The notes: generated from the letters alone by a model not told the origin. 43,103 nucleotides of DNA from Arthrobacter echini (GCF_008107445.1 NZ_VSLD01000009.1:1-43103), one strand, 5' to 3'; counted from the first letter of the stretch, positions 1 through 7,746 are shown. A program made the numbers and translations.

Positions 1-58
1 CCTTGCGGGCGACCGCTACCACGTCGCGGCGGAACTCTTCAGGAAAGGCCTTTGGCAT
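1..58 (-). pseudogene. IS3-family transposase OrfA, N-terminal fragment cut by the window edge
   Basis: Read leftward from an ATG at 58, the only residues inside the window are MPKAFPEEFRRDVVAVARK. This is the usual opening of actinobacterial IS3-family OrfA proteins, the small helix-turn-helix subunit that binds the element ends. The rest lies beyond the left edge, so it may be intact there. It sits about 40 bp from an unrelated IS256 scrap, so this corner of the window is a patchwork of insertion sequences. Family assignment rests on 19 residues only. Confidence 0.6.
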
Positions 59-97
59 GATGAATATCCTTCCACCCGCGAGGCTGATCCTCACAGG

Positions 98-420
98 TCA
101 GAAGTCAACCAAACCCTCAGCAGTCCCGAACTCTTCCCACGCGCTGTTCCAGAGCCGGGTGATCGCTGCGTACTTTTTGCCCCATTTCTCGTCGAGGTCC
201 TCTAGCGCCGCCCTCGCGGCGATGTGGTTCGGGGCGGTGTAGATCGGTTTCACATCTCGCTTGAGCGCGTCCCAGTCCTTCTTCGACGCCAAGCGGAACG
301 TGTTGCGAATCAAATGGATGATGCATGTCTGGACCGTCGTGCGGGGCCAGACGTTGCCCACCACCTCTGGAAGGCCCTTGAGCCCGTCGCAGACGAGGAA
401 GAACGTGTCCGTGACGCCGC
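98..420 (-). pseudogene. IS256 (mutator)-family transposase, internal fragment
   Basis: Translation on the minus strand gives a middle piece of an IS256-type DDE transposase. It contains the stretch FFLVCDGLKGLPEVVGNVW with the second catalytic Asp region, then QTCIIHLIRNTF and KPIYTAPN. It runs to WEEF, where family members continue with about 80 more residues carrying the catalytic Glu; here it ends in an unrelated GTAEGLVDF. Both N- and C-terminal parts are missing, so it cannot be active. Its right edge near 415-420 joins directly to a truncated methyltransferase gene, which suggests an IS-mediated deletion. It resembles but is not identical to the IS256 copy at 20336-21717. Confidence 0.75.
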
Positions 421-876
421 GTGCGCGAACTCTTCAATGACGGCGCTTTCGAAGAAGCCGAGGAGCAGCGCGCCGCCGGGGCGAAGCGCGCGGGCGAACT
501 CCAGGAGGGGGATCCTGATCGTGCTGGGCTCGTGGTGGATGAGTGAGTACCACGACAGAATCCCGCTCACCGTTCCTGGTGCGGCATCAAAGGTCTCGAG
601 GCTGTTGACACTGAACGGCACACCGGGATATGCGCTGCGCGCTCTGTCGACGAATTCGGGTACCAGATCCACACCATGTGCGGCAGCTCCGCGCTCACGA
701 AGGAAGTTCGTCCAGTGGCCTGGCCCGCAGCCCGCGTCGATTATCTGGCCATCAATAGCATCAGCCCAAGAGGAAACGAGCTGACGGTCCAAGGGGTGCA
801 CTACATCCATCGAACCGAGGATCTCGGTGTACTCGGTTGCACGACGTGAGTATGCGTTGCCGACATCATCAAGCAT
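415..876 (-). pseudogene. Class I SAM-dependent methyltransferase, 3'-truncated
   Basis: The reading frame from ATG 876 encodes a Rossmann-fold methyltransferase. Motif I IIDAGCGPGHWTNFL (about residues 45-59) binds S-adenosylmethionine. An acidic loop residue follows in HGVDLVPEFVDRAR, and the core continues to LRPGGALLLGFFES (about 131-144). After about residue 154 the frame enters the IS256 fragment and becomes meaningless, although it stays open to 310. The C-terminal strands that normally shape the substrate site are gone, so this is probably a relic. The substrate cannot be predicted. The family is clear from motif I; the truncation is inferred from the sudden change to transposase homology in another frame. 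Confidence 0.75.
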
Positions 877-880
877 GCAT

Positions 881-1209
881 CCGAGTCTAGGCGGGGGCTA
901 CAGCTGACATCGCCGCCATGATCCCTATTGCCACTATTAGTTTTTTTAGTTCTAGGAGGACCAGTTCATGGTGTGCGCGACCACGTCGATGAGGAGGCTG
1001 TGCACATCCACCGTTCGCTCGAGGTGAGTGTTCCCGCGTTGGTGAGGTAGGTGGGTGTGTGCAGGCGGTCCGTTGGTTCCTGCTGTCCAGGTGTGTGCGG
1101 GACAAGCAGCGGAGCGTGGGGAGCTTGTGCCGTGCACAGGTGGGCAGGAGGCGAGCCTCTCTAGCGACCAGTGATTAACCCCGATCCTTTGAGCACCACT
1201 TAGTTCTGC
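881..1209. other. Non-coding stretch between methyltransferase relic and Tn402-like end
   Basis: No convincing gene is seen here. Small open frames in this region lack homology and ribosome binding sites. A 21-bp block starting GGCTGTGCACATCCACCG at 1009 recurs at 24541, just beyond the IS5 copy, and in diverged form at 20321 beside the IS256 copy. Confidence 0.4.
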
Positions 1210-1342
1210 TGTCATTTTCAGTAGTAGTGCCCCTTAGAGTGGTGTAGCGCATGGTGGCTGGGCTCGTCGATTGAGACGTGGACGCGGTCACCGTGTGGTC
1301 CTTCGAGAAAACTCTCACATCCACTCGAAAGGCATCTTCACG

Positions 1343-1366
1343 ATGACCGCTCCTCATATTGTTGAC
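1343..1366 (+). pseudogene. First eight codons of the IS256-family transposase, separated from the rest
   Basis: ATG at 1343 followed by seven codons gives MTAPHIVD, the normal start of the actinobacterial IS256 transposase whose body lies at 2711-3934. The next codon in homologues is Pro, and Pro-Ala-Arg-Leu-Leu resumes at 2711. Everything between is the IS110 element. The fragment cannot encode a product alone. It fixes the left boundary of the IS110 insertion to within a base or two. Confidence 0.75.
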
Positions 1367-1378
1367 AGTGATGATGGA

Positions 1379-1600
1379 GGTGGCATCCCCAGGAGGGGGT
1401 CTGACTCGATTGTCGACGGGCGTCGTTGACTGCCTTTGCATGGGATTTGTCGATCTTCGCCCTGGGGATGCCATGCACGTGACCGGTCGAACTGCGTGAC
1501 CTCATAGGAGCGCGAGCAGAAGCCCTCATCACTGTCCTGTCCGCCAGCTCGGACCGGTACGTGCCAGTCCGCACGGTTGGCATTGAAAGGCAGGGATAGA
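1379..1600 (+). ncRNA. Candidate IS110 bridge RNA region
   Basis: IS110-group recombinases use a structured bridge RNA made from the non-coding left end, upstream of the transposase. Here that segment contains a perfect 13-bp inverted repeat, TGGCATCCCCAGG at 1381-1393 and its complement at 1461-1473. The 67-nt interval holds smaller complementary blocks such as GTCGACGGGCGTCGTTGAC. This could form a stem enclosing a guide loop. Exact ends and the target- and donor-binding loops cannot be set by eye. The assignment is by position and family knowledge, supported by the repeat. Confidence 0.5.
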
Positions 1601-1605
1601 GACGG

Positions 1606-2694
1606 ATGACAAATGACCTTATGGCACTGGATGTGTTCGGCGGCGTGGATACTCACTCGCGAACTCATCATGTGGCAGTTGTTGATGGGCTCGGTCGGGA
1701 ATTGGGAGATCGCGAATTTCCTGCAACGCCTGCTGGCTATGACGCACTGCATTCGTGGTTGGTGGGCTTCGGTCAGCTCGTGCTCGTCGGGGTTGAGGGC
1801 ACAGGCTCGTACGGGGCGGGCTTGATGCGTACGCTCACCAGGGCCGGAACCAAGCTCGTCGAGGTGGATCGCCCTGACCGGACGGCCCGACGAGCTCAAG
1901 GAAAGTCCGATCCATTGGACGCCTACGCGGCCGCTCGAGCTGCGGCCTCGGGCCGAGCGGCCGGCACGCCGAAGTCGCGGGACGGGATTGTCGAATCAAT
2001 CCGTTGCCTGCGGCTTGCGCAACGCTCGGCCATCAAGGCTCGGACGCAGTGCATCAACCAGATCCGGGCGCTGTTGGTCAACGGGCCCATCGACCTTCGT
2101 GAGCAGATGAGACCTCTATCCACCTCGCAGATGCTCAAGCGGCTCTCTCACCTACGCCCCACCGCTGATTTCACCCGACCGGACTCAGCATGCCGGCTAG
2201 CACTGAGATCGCTGGCACGGCGCCACGGGGACCTGGATCGTGAGATCAAAGAGCTCCACCATGTGATCGCTGATCTCACTGAACAAGCCGCACCGGAGCT
2301 ACTCGAACGCCCCGGCGTAGGTGTTCAGGTCGCGGCGCAATTGCTGATCACGGCAGGCGATAACCCCGACAGGCTCGGATCCGAAGCCTCTTTTGCCCAC
2401 CTGGCGGGAGTTGCTCCTGTCCCCGCGTCCTCCGGGAAGCGGCAGAACCGCCATCGCCTTAACCGAGGCGGCGACCGTGCGGCGAATAACGCTCTCTACA
2501 CGGTCGCTCTTGTTCGCATGCGATACCACGAGCCCACGCGCGCTTATGTCCAACGCCGCACCGCGGAGGGACTGTCGAAAAAGGACATCATTCGTTGCCT
2601 CAAACGCGCGATCGCGCGCGAGATGTTCCGGGTCCTCACAACACCATCGAAGCCAATCACACAGTCCGCACCACCGGTTCTCCTAGCAGCTTGA
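1606..2694 (+). CDS. IS110-family transposase (DEDD recombinase)
   Basis: This 362-residue protein has the two IS110 domains. The N-terminal RuvC-like DEDD domain carries FGGVDTHSRTHHVAVVD (first Asp), LVGVEGTGSYG (Glu) and KSDPLDAYAAAR (last two Asp). The C-terminal Tnp domain carries ERPGVGVQVAAQLL and APVPASSGKRQNRH, which includes the catalytic serine. Such enzymes recombine DNA guided by a bridge RNA from the upstream left end. The length is normal and no frameshift is seen, so the element may be active. It starts at ATG 1606, downstream of a purine-rich stretch. It has disrupted the IS256-type transposase around it. Confidence 0.9.
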   Translation: MTNDLMALDVFGGVDTHSRTHHVAVVDGLGRELGDREFPATPAGYDALHSWLVGFGQLVLVGVEGTGSYGAGLMRTLTRAGTKLVEVDRPDRTARRAQGKSDPLDAYAAARAAASGRAAGTPKSRDGIVESIRCLRLAQRSAIKARTQCINQIRALLVNGPIDLREQMRPLSTSQMLKRLSHLRPTADFTRPDSACRLALRSLARRHGDLDREIKELHHVIADLTEQAAPELLERPGVGVQVAAQLLITAGDNPDRLGSEASFAHLAGVAPVPASSGKRQNRHRLNRGGDRAANNALYTVALVRMRYHEPTRAYVQRRTAEGLSKKDIIRCLKRAIAREMFRVLTTPSKPITQSAPPVLLAA

Positions 2695-2710
2695 CGTCTA
2701 TAGGAGCATC

Positions 2711-3934
2711 CCTGCCCGCCTCCTTGGTGAAGCCCTTGCCGATTCGTCGCCGGATCTGATGCGCAGTCTGCTGCAAACGATGATCAACGCCCTCCTGTCC
2801 GCTGACGCTGACGCGGTGGTCGGCGCCGAGTGGGGCAAGCCCTCACCTGACCGGCTCGCCCAGCGCAACGGCTACCGGCACCGCGAGCTGGACACCCGGG
2901 CCGGCACGATCGATGTCGCTGTTCCGAAGCTACGCTCTGGCACCTATTTCCCGGAGTGGTTGCTCGAGCGCCGCAAACGGGCCGAGACTGCGCTGATCAC
3001 CGTCGTGGCGGACTGCTACCTCGCCGGCGGCAGCACCCGCCGGATGGACAAGCTCGTCAAAACCTTGGGCATCAACTCCCTGTCGAAGTCCCAGGTCTCC
3101 AGGATGGCGGCGGAGCTCGATGAGCAGGTCGATCAGTTCCGTCACCGCCCCCTCGGGGACGCCGGCCCGTTCACATTCGTTGCCGCGGACGCACTGACGA
3201 TGAAGGTCCGCGAAGGCGGGCGGGTCATCAACGCCGTCATCCTGATTGCGACTGGCGTCAACGCCGACGGGCGCCGCGAAGTCCTCGGCCTACGCGTGGC
3301 GACCTCCGAGACCGGGTCCGCGTGGAACACGTTCTTCGCGGACCTCGTCGCACGCGGTCTGACCGGGGTCCGCCTGGTCACCTCGGACGCCCACCGCGGG
3401 CTGGTCGAGGCCATCAACGCGAACCTGCCCGGAGCTTCCTGGCAGCGCTGCCGCACCCACTACGCGGCGAACCTGATGTCGGTGACCCCGAAGAGCCTGT
3501 GGCCGGCCGTCAAAGCGATGCTGCACTCGGTGTATGACCAGCCCGACGCCGCTGCCGTGCACGCCCAGTTCGACCGGCTCCTGGACTACGTCCAGGACAA
3601 GCTCCCCGCCGCCCACGAACACCTCGATGGTGCCCGTGCGGACATCCTTGCCTTCACCGGCTTCCCCGAAGGGCTCTGGCAACAGATCTGGTCCAACAAC
3701 CCCAACGAACGACTCAACAGGGAGATCCGCCGTCGCACTGACAGCGTCGGGATCTTCCCCAACCGGGACGCGATCATCCGCCTCGTCGGGGCGGTCCTCG
3801 CCGAGCAAACCGACGAATGGGCCGAAGGCCGCCGCTACCTCGGCCTCGACATCCTCGCCAAGAGCCGCCTCACCCTCGTACCCGACACCGGGAACGAGGT
3901 GACCGACCAGCCCGCCCTCGAACTCAGCGCCTAA
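2711..3934 (+). pseudogene. IS256-family transposase body, lacking its first eight codons
   Basis: The open frame encodes a mutator-type DDE transposase with the core markers GYRHRELDTRAGTIDVAVPKL, TFVAADALTMKV (first catalytic Asp region), GVRLVTSDAHRGLVEAI (second Asp) and IWSNNPNERLNREIRRRTD (Glu region). It ends at the normal C-terminus. Upstream of the first ATG (2759) the frame continues as PARLLGEALADSSPDL, which is true family sequence. The original start lies at 1343, beyond the IS110 element. Translation from ATG 2759 would give 391 residues, missing about 24 of the N-terminus, so residual function cannot be excluded. Confidence 0.8.
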
Positions 3935-3989
3935 CCGAAACCAAGACCAGAAGGATCACCAACCGCTACACCACCTCCAGGGACTTGAC

Positions 3990-4163
3990 CATCTGCTGAC
4001 CCGAAGTGAGGGAACCATCGGGGAACTCACCCGCCTGCTGACCGCTGCGGCGATCGCCGCCGTGGAAAGCGGAGAAGAATCAATCAACCGCCGCACGCTG
4101 AACTTGGCTGGCTATGACGGTCCCAGTGCCCGGCGCCAGAAGTTTGAACGTGATCTGAAGTGA
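3990..4163 (+). pseudogene. tniB: TniB-like transposition ATPase, C-terminal fragment
   Basis: In frame with a TGA at 4161-4163, the translation contains EGTIGELTRLLTAAAIAA followed by ESGEESINRRTLNLAGYDG and ends FERDLK. This matches the C-terminal helical end of TniB/TnsC-type AAA+ ATPases. TniB selects target sites together with TniA and TniQ in Tn402-type transposition. Walker motifs are missing because everything upstream was replaced by the IS256 element. Its stop overlaps the tniQ start as GTGA, the tight coupling typical of tni operons. Confidence 0.75.
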
Positions 4164-5386
4164 AGCCCACGCACTGGCCCCTCCACCCCGCTCCGGTCCA
4201 GGCCGAGGCTCTCTCCTCCTGGCTGCGCCGGCTCGCTAGCGCTTACGGAATGGAAGCCTCCGAACTACTGGCGCACGGGCTGGGTCACGGAAACCTTCAG
4301 GACCAGGAGCTCGACCATAATCCGCCAGCCACTCTGTTGACGGAACTAAGCCGGCGCAGCGGTGTCAGCCGAGACCGGGTGGCCGTAATGAGCATGATCG
4401 GCTGGACACCATGGCTGTTCGACAGCATGAACCCGGATCCCGAGGCCTATCGCGCCTATGTCCACCAGTTCTCAGTGCTGCTGCCGCACAGACGACGCAA
4501 ACTTCACGATCCCGCTCAGTGGCTACCTTGGCTGCCAAAGCACAGGATTCACAAGGCCTGCCGTGAATGCCTGACATCTACCGAACCCGTGGCGCTTGTC
4601 CTTTTCTGGCAGCTGCCGCTCATGCTGAGCTGTCCGAGTCATCGCCGCCGCCTCGAAACCTACGCGGGCCAGGCGCCGGAATACCGGCGGTGGACCTTTG
4701 TTGCCGCTGCTCCATCGCAGGTATCGGACTCCGTCGCACTTATGGATCAGCGCACCTGGCAGGCGATAACGACAGGATCGGTCAACCTACCCCGGCGTCG
4801 TGTCCACGCAGGCATCTGGTTTCGGCTGCTGCGGACCCTTCTGGATGAGCTTTCGGCCGTCGAAGCACAATGTGGGCGGCGACAGCTGGAGGAGATCCGC
4901 CTTCTCTGGGAGCACTGTGGATACCCGTTCCGGGCCGGACTACTCCTCTGGCGCCCGTTCGAAAGTTTACCGTGGTCGATTCAACAGCAGCTACTCGAGG
5001 CCGCCGCCCTAGCCATGGAACACATCGAAACCGGCACGCTCACCGCGTCGGGAACCCTCGCTCACCTCCTGTCGCCCGAACCTGACCGCAGGATCAACGA
5101 CGGAACCCCGCCGCGTCCTTCAGGAAGGCAGCCAGCTAGGAAACAGGCCAGCGCGCCAGCTGTGCGGGCTCTGGACGACCTGTGGAAACAAGCGGTCGAT
5201 GCACAAGAGGCCGCCGTTAATGCAGCCAGAGGAAACTCCGCAAGCGCCCAGCAGCTCTACAACTTCGCACTGTACGGCCGCAGGACTGAACGATCCGTGC
5301 GCAGACTCCAGGACGACTTTGTCCAGCTTCAGATACCTACCGACTTCCTGTCGGACACTAACAAGGGCTGTGCAGACGAGTACTGA
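4160..5386 (+). CDS. tniQ: TniQ family transposition protein
   Basis: A 408-residue protein starting at GTG 4160, which overlaps the tniB stop. The N-terminus has the TniQ domain opening, HPAPVQAEALSSWLRRLAS and NPPATLLTELSRRSGVSRDRV. A zinc ribbon follows, with KACRECL (CxxC, about residues 133-139) and LSCPSHRRRL (CxxH). TniQ proteins act with TniA and TniB in target selection by Tn402/Tn5053 and Tn7-like elements. The C-terminal 80 residues are poorly conserved and run into the terminal repeats of the element. With tniA gone and tniB broken it is probably an orphan. Confidence 0.85.
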   Translation: MKPTHWPLHPAPVQAEALSSWLRRLASAYGMEASELLAHGLGHGNLQDQELDHNPPATLLTELSRRSGVSRDRVAVMSMIGWTPWLFDSMNPDPEAYRAYVHQFSVLLPHRRRKLHDPAQWLPWLPKHRIHKACRECLTSTEPVALVLFWQLPLMLSCPSHRRRLETYAGQAPEYRRWTFVAAAPSQVSDSVALMDQRTWQAITTGSVNLPRRRVHAGIWFRLLRTLLDELSAVEAQCGRRQLEEIRLLWEHCGYPFRAGLLLWRPFESLPWSIQQQLLEAAALAMEHIETGTLTASGTLAHLLSPEPDRRINDGTPPRPSGRQPARKQASAPAVRALDDLWKQAVDAQEAAVNAARGNSASAQQLYNFALYGRRTERSVRRLQDDFVQLQIPTDFLSDTNKGCADEY

Positions 5387-5416
5387 AATCTGTGCAGACG
5401 CGTACTGAAAATGACA
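5369..5416 (-). repeat. Tn402-like right terminus with two direct 20-bp motifs
   Basis: Two copies of the same motif lie in tandem: TGTGCAGACGAGTACTGAAA at about 5369-5388 and TGTGCAGACGCGTACTGAAA at 5391-5410. The second is followed by ATGACA, which completes the terminal 26-bp repeat ending at 5416. The complement begins TGTCATTTTCAGTACG, the family's conserved outer end. Repeats of this kind are transposase (TniA) binding sites. The first copy overlaps the last codons of tniQ. Confidence 0.75.
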
Positions 5417-5447
5417 GTTTTTGTCATTTTCAGTACGCGTCTGCACA
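5391..5447. repeat. Perfect 26-bp inverted repeat formed by two abutting transposon ends
   Basis: The arms 5391-5416 and 5422-5447 are exact reverse complements with spacer GTTTT. Each arm is a full Tn402-type terminal repeat, so the outer ends of two elements face each other. Confidence 0.8.
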
Positions 5448-5775
5448 GCGAGCCGCGTGTTTTCGGGGTTGTGCAGGCGAGTGTTGAGCACTGATTTTTC
5501 CGTACTCCTCTGCACAAATGTCGTTCTCGCTTACTACTCCTCTGCACAATAGGGAGGTAGCGGGGTGAATAGGGGAATCTGTACGTATTGGTGAGTCCGG
5601 CACGTTGACCATTCCGAAGGTCACCTGTGATCGCGCCGTTGGCAACGCAGACGATCGTCGGCGGGCCTGAGGCTAATGTGGCTGCACCGTCCCACAGATC
5701 GTTCCCCTTCCTGTGACACGGGAGGGCTGTGCGGACGAGTACTGAAATTTGTGCAGACGTGTACTGAAAATGACA
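5422..5775. mobile_element. 354-bp coding-free element with Tn402-like termini (MITE-like)
   Basis: It begins TGTCATTTTCAGTACGCG at 5422 and ends with the inverted counterpart, GTGTACTGAAAATGACA, at 5775. Each end carries extra internal copies of the CTGCACA motif: about 5502-5517 and 5532-5547 on the left, and about 5728-5747 on the right. No open frame of note is present. It is separated from the end of the neighbouring tniQ element by only 5 bp (GTTTT), the size of a family target duplication. It could be a miniature derivative moved in trans, or a deleted transposon. Confidence 0.6.
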
Positions 5776-5878
5776 AACTTCCGCTAGAACTCAAGATCCT
5801 GACTGTCTCGTAAAGTCGTCTCGCTGAAATGTGTCTCAGCGGCCGTGTCCTGAGGGCTTTGTGAGGCAGACTGTTGGA

Positions 5879-6472
5879 ATGAGGCAGCTTGGATACACCC
5901 GTGTGAGTACATCGGCCCAGGATGCGAAGCTGCAGCTCGACGCTCTCGTCGCCTCCGGGGTGCAAAAGCGCGATGTTTTCGCTGATGTCACTTCGGGTAG
6001 CAGGACCGCGGTGGAGCGGCCCGGAATGAAGAAGCTCCTCGAGTACGCCAACGAAGGGGACACCGTGGTGGTGTGGCGCGTCGACCGGTTGGGTCGGTCC
6101 CTCATGGATGTGCTGAACACGGTGAACCTGCTGCGCGAGCGGGGGGTCCTGGTCCGGTCCCTCTCGGATGGCATCGATCCGGAAACCTCGACGGGACGGC
6201 TGATGCTGAACATGATGGCCACCTTGGCGGAGTACGAGCGTGAACTCATCGTCGAGCGCGTCAATGCCGGCCTCGTTGCGGCCAGAGAGAACGGGACCCG
6301 CTTCGGCCGGCCACCATCGAACCCGAAGGTCATCGCCGCGAAGCTCGACGTCGTTACCGACGCCCGCAAGAAGGGAAAGACCGCAGCAGAAGCCGCGCAC
6401 CTCGTCGGCTGGAGCCGCGCAACCCTGTACAGGCACCAGCAAACCCATGCTGGTCAAAGCCATGAGGGCTGA
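5879..6472 (+). CDS. Serine resolvase (TniR/Tn3 type)
   Basis: A 197-residue small serine recombinase. The N-terminal catalytic domain starts MRQLGYTRVSTSAQDAKLQ, with the nucleophile serine in RVST (residue 10). It continues with DVTSGSRTAVERPGMKKLL, VVWRVDRLGRSLMD and TSTGRLMLNMMATLAEYERELI. A C-terminal helix-turn-helix follows in KTAAEAAHLVGWSRATLYRH. Length and layout are those of transposon resolvases that separate cointegrates. The start is taken at ATG 5879 because homology begins there, although the frame is open further upstream. It lies just outside the 354-bp element, where tniR stands in Tn5053-type operons, so it may be the displaced tniR. Repeated GTCTCG/CTCAGCG blocks at 5808-5840 may belong to a res site. 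Confidence 0.88.
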   Translation: MRQLGYTRVSTSAQDAKLQLDALVASGVQKRDVFADVTSGSRTAVERPGMKKLLEYANEGDTVVVWRVDRLGRSLMDVLNTVNLLRERGVLVRSLSDGIDPETSTGRLMLNMMATLAEYERELIVERVNAGLVAARENGTRFGRPPSNPKVIAAKLDVVTDARKKGKTAAEAAHLVGWSRATLYRHQQTHAGQSHEG

Positions 6473-6548
6473 GCCCTTTCGACATGACCAGCAAAAATGC
6501 GAGCTCGCCACGGTGATGCTGGTACCCGTCCCGAACCCTTGCCGGTAG

Positions 6549-6911
6549 CTAGTTGATCGTGACTGTTACCCTGCGACCACCGGCTCCACTGACGGTGACG
6601 GTGACTGTGTCATCCGACGTGCTTCCCCCGCCGCCCCCGCCGTCATCGTCGCCACCCACGATCTTGTCGTACACCGAGATTGCCAGGTCGACGACGTCCT
6701 TGAGGCTTATCGAAGCCACCTGGCCTGGAGGCTGGTCTTCGTTGCTCGGAGGTCGTTCGTCTCCGTCTCCTACCACGGGCTTTGTTTTGAGGTTCCCCTG
6801 CACTGTGACGATTTCGCCGGTGTCGAGCACGATCCTTTGAACCATGGGTCGCATCCGGCCTCGACGGCCTGAGCCGAGGACAATTTTTGTTTCTGGGAGT
6901 TCGATTGACAT
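6549..6911 (-). CDS. Unknown 120-residue protein with glycine/aspartate linker
   Basis: Not recognised. The start ATG 6911 has a good ribosome binding site (GAAGGAAATTGCC before it). The N-terminal half is a compact stretch (IVLGSGRRGRMRPMVQRIVL, then TGEIVTVQGNL) that could fold as small beta strands. The middle predicts one helix (ISLKDVVDLAISVYDKIV). A DDDGGGGGG linker leads to a beta-rich tail, DDTVTVTVSGAGGRRVTVTIN. No signal peptide or membrane segment is seen. A perfect 23-bp palindrome about 60 bp upstream (6972-6994) overlaps a TTGACA hexamer on this strand and probably regulates it. It is transcribed away from the HNH gene. Confidence 0.6.
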   Translation of the reverse strand: MSIELPETKIVLGSGRRGRMRPMVQRIVLDTGEIVTVQGNLKTKPVVGDGDERPPSNEDQPPGQVASISLKDVVDLAISVYDKIVGGDDDGGGGGGSTSDDTVTVTVSGAGGRRVTVTIN

Positions 6912-6971
6912 GGCAATTTCCTTCGGTTGATTGCACCTGAAACCACTTTCCCCAGTAGCTCAATCTTCCGC

Positions 6972-6994
6972 TTCTTGGCTTGTCAAGCCAAGAA
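6972..6994. promoter_or_regulatory. Perfect 23-bp palindrome, likely operator
   Basis: TTCTTGGCTTG, one central base, then CAAGCCAAGAA. It lies between the divergent genes starting at 6911 and 7151. On the minus strand its centre spells TTGACA, a -35-like hexamer for the 6911 gene, so a bound dimeric repressor would block it. No obvious partner regulator is adjacent. Confidence 0.5.
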
Positions 6995-7150
6995 CTATAG
7001 TCCAACCATCTGATTAAGATCGTGGAGAAGGGGTCGCCGCCGCTGCTGTCCTGATCATTGCCGGGACTGTGCGCATGGAAGGGCGCAGACCGATCTCGCA
7101 GCGCCGGCGGCTTGGTCCGGTCCGGTGACGTCGTGGTAGGGGAGCGGGTA

Positions 7151-7636
7151 GTGAGGCAGTCCAGGGCAGTAGAGGACCGGTTCTGGGAGAAGGTCGTCAA
7201 AGGCCCGGAGCCCAATGATTGCTGGGTTTGGATCGGGGCGATCGCCGACGACGGGTACGGCCGGTTCTGGGTCACCCGCGAGGGAGGTCAGCGGGCTTTG
7301 CGCCCGCAACGCTATGCCTACGAAAAGCTCACCGGGCAGACCCTGCACCCGGGCATCATCTTGTTGCACGCGTGTGATGTGCCTTTGTGTGTCCACGCCA
7401 GCACAGGGCCAGACACGCATCTGGTACCAGGGACCCAGGCGCTGAACATGCTGGACAGGTCCCGGAAAGGCCGGCACGCCAACGCTTCGACCTTCCGGTG
7501 GCGCGGCGTCGGCCGCGCCCAGTTCCGCGCCCAGTCCCTCACACTGCGCACAGCCCTCCTCGAGCACGGATGGAACGAAACGATCATCCGGCCCTTGCTC
7601 ACTGGCATCGACCCCGAAGCGCCGACCCTTTTCTGA
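7151..7636 (+). CDS. HNH-type homing-endonuclease-like protein
   Basis: A 161-residue protein. The N-terminal part, RFWEKVVKGPEPNDCWVWIG, and the following YGRFWV, RYAYEKLTGQTL, LLHACDVPLCVHAS and HLVPGTQALNMLDRSRKGR are characteristic of HNH_3-like endonuclease modules common in actinobacterial phages and plasmids. The C-V-H and H residues around positions 75-100 would form the metal and zinc site. The start is chosen at GTG 7151 because GGGGAG lies 6-7 bp upstream and homology starts just after. The frame is open back to a TTG at 7058. DNA target and role are unknown. Confidence 0.7.
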   Translation: MRQSRAVEDRFWEKVVKGPEPNDCWVWIGAIADDGYGRFWVTREGGQRALRPQRYAYEKLTGQTLHPGIILLHACDVPLCVHASTGPDTHLVPGTQALNMLDRSRKGRHANASTFRWRGVGRAQFRAQSLTLRTALLEHGWNETIIRPLLTGIDPEAPTLF

Positions 7637-7746
7637 CAATGCGAGGGCGCCGCAGTCATCGGCGTGTCAGGGCAGTGTTCTACGCTTCGTAGTGGAGTCC
7701 TGTCCTTGGGTGTCCGTCGTACCCGACCTACCGTCGTTGGAGCATC

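Larger units (their letters stand above)
1367..2710 (+). mobile_element. IS110-family insertion sequence with 5' bridge-RNA region
   Basis: The boundaries come from the interrupted host gene: the IS256 transposase reads up to 1366 and resumes at 2710/2711, leaving about 1344 bp of inserted DNA. There are no terminal inverted repeats, as usual for IS110. The transposase gene begins 240 bp inside the left end, leaving a non-coding left end of the size expected for the bridge RNA of the IS110 group. A single C or no base at all may have been duplicated; the dinucleotide core cannot be fixed from one copy. Confidence 0.8.
1224..3986 (+). mobile_element. IS256-family element, split by an IS110 insertion
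   Basis: Imperfect terminal inverted repeats are visible: the left end around 1226-1250 and the right end around 3963-3984 share GTGGTGTAGCG in inverted orientation. The transposase start is preserved at 1343-1366 (ATG, translating as MTAPHIVD). The remainder resumes at 2711 (PARLLGEALADSSPDLMRSL) after 1344 bp of IS110. The element sits exactly in the terminal repeat of the Tn402-like transposon. Its right side abuts the truncated tniB, so its arrival or later activity probably removed tniA and most of tniB. Confidence 0.75.
1210..5416 (+). mobile_element. Tn402/Tn5053-like transposon remnant (interrupted, tniA and most of tniB lost)
   Basis: The left terminus TGTCATTTTCAGTA at 1210-1223 matches the conserved outer end of Tn402/Tn5053-family inverted repeats. 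The right terminus is the complementary repeat at 5391-5416, preceded at about 5369-5388 by a second direct copy of the same motif, as expected for multiple transposase binding sites. Between them lie the last 50 or so codons of tniB and an intact tniQ, in the family gene order. The left repeat is cut after 14 bp by an IS256 element, and the transposase gene tniA is absent, so the element cannot move by itself. Flanking 5-mers (TCTGC left, GTTTT right) do not match, consistent with rearrangement after insertion. Confidence 0.72.
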
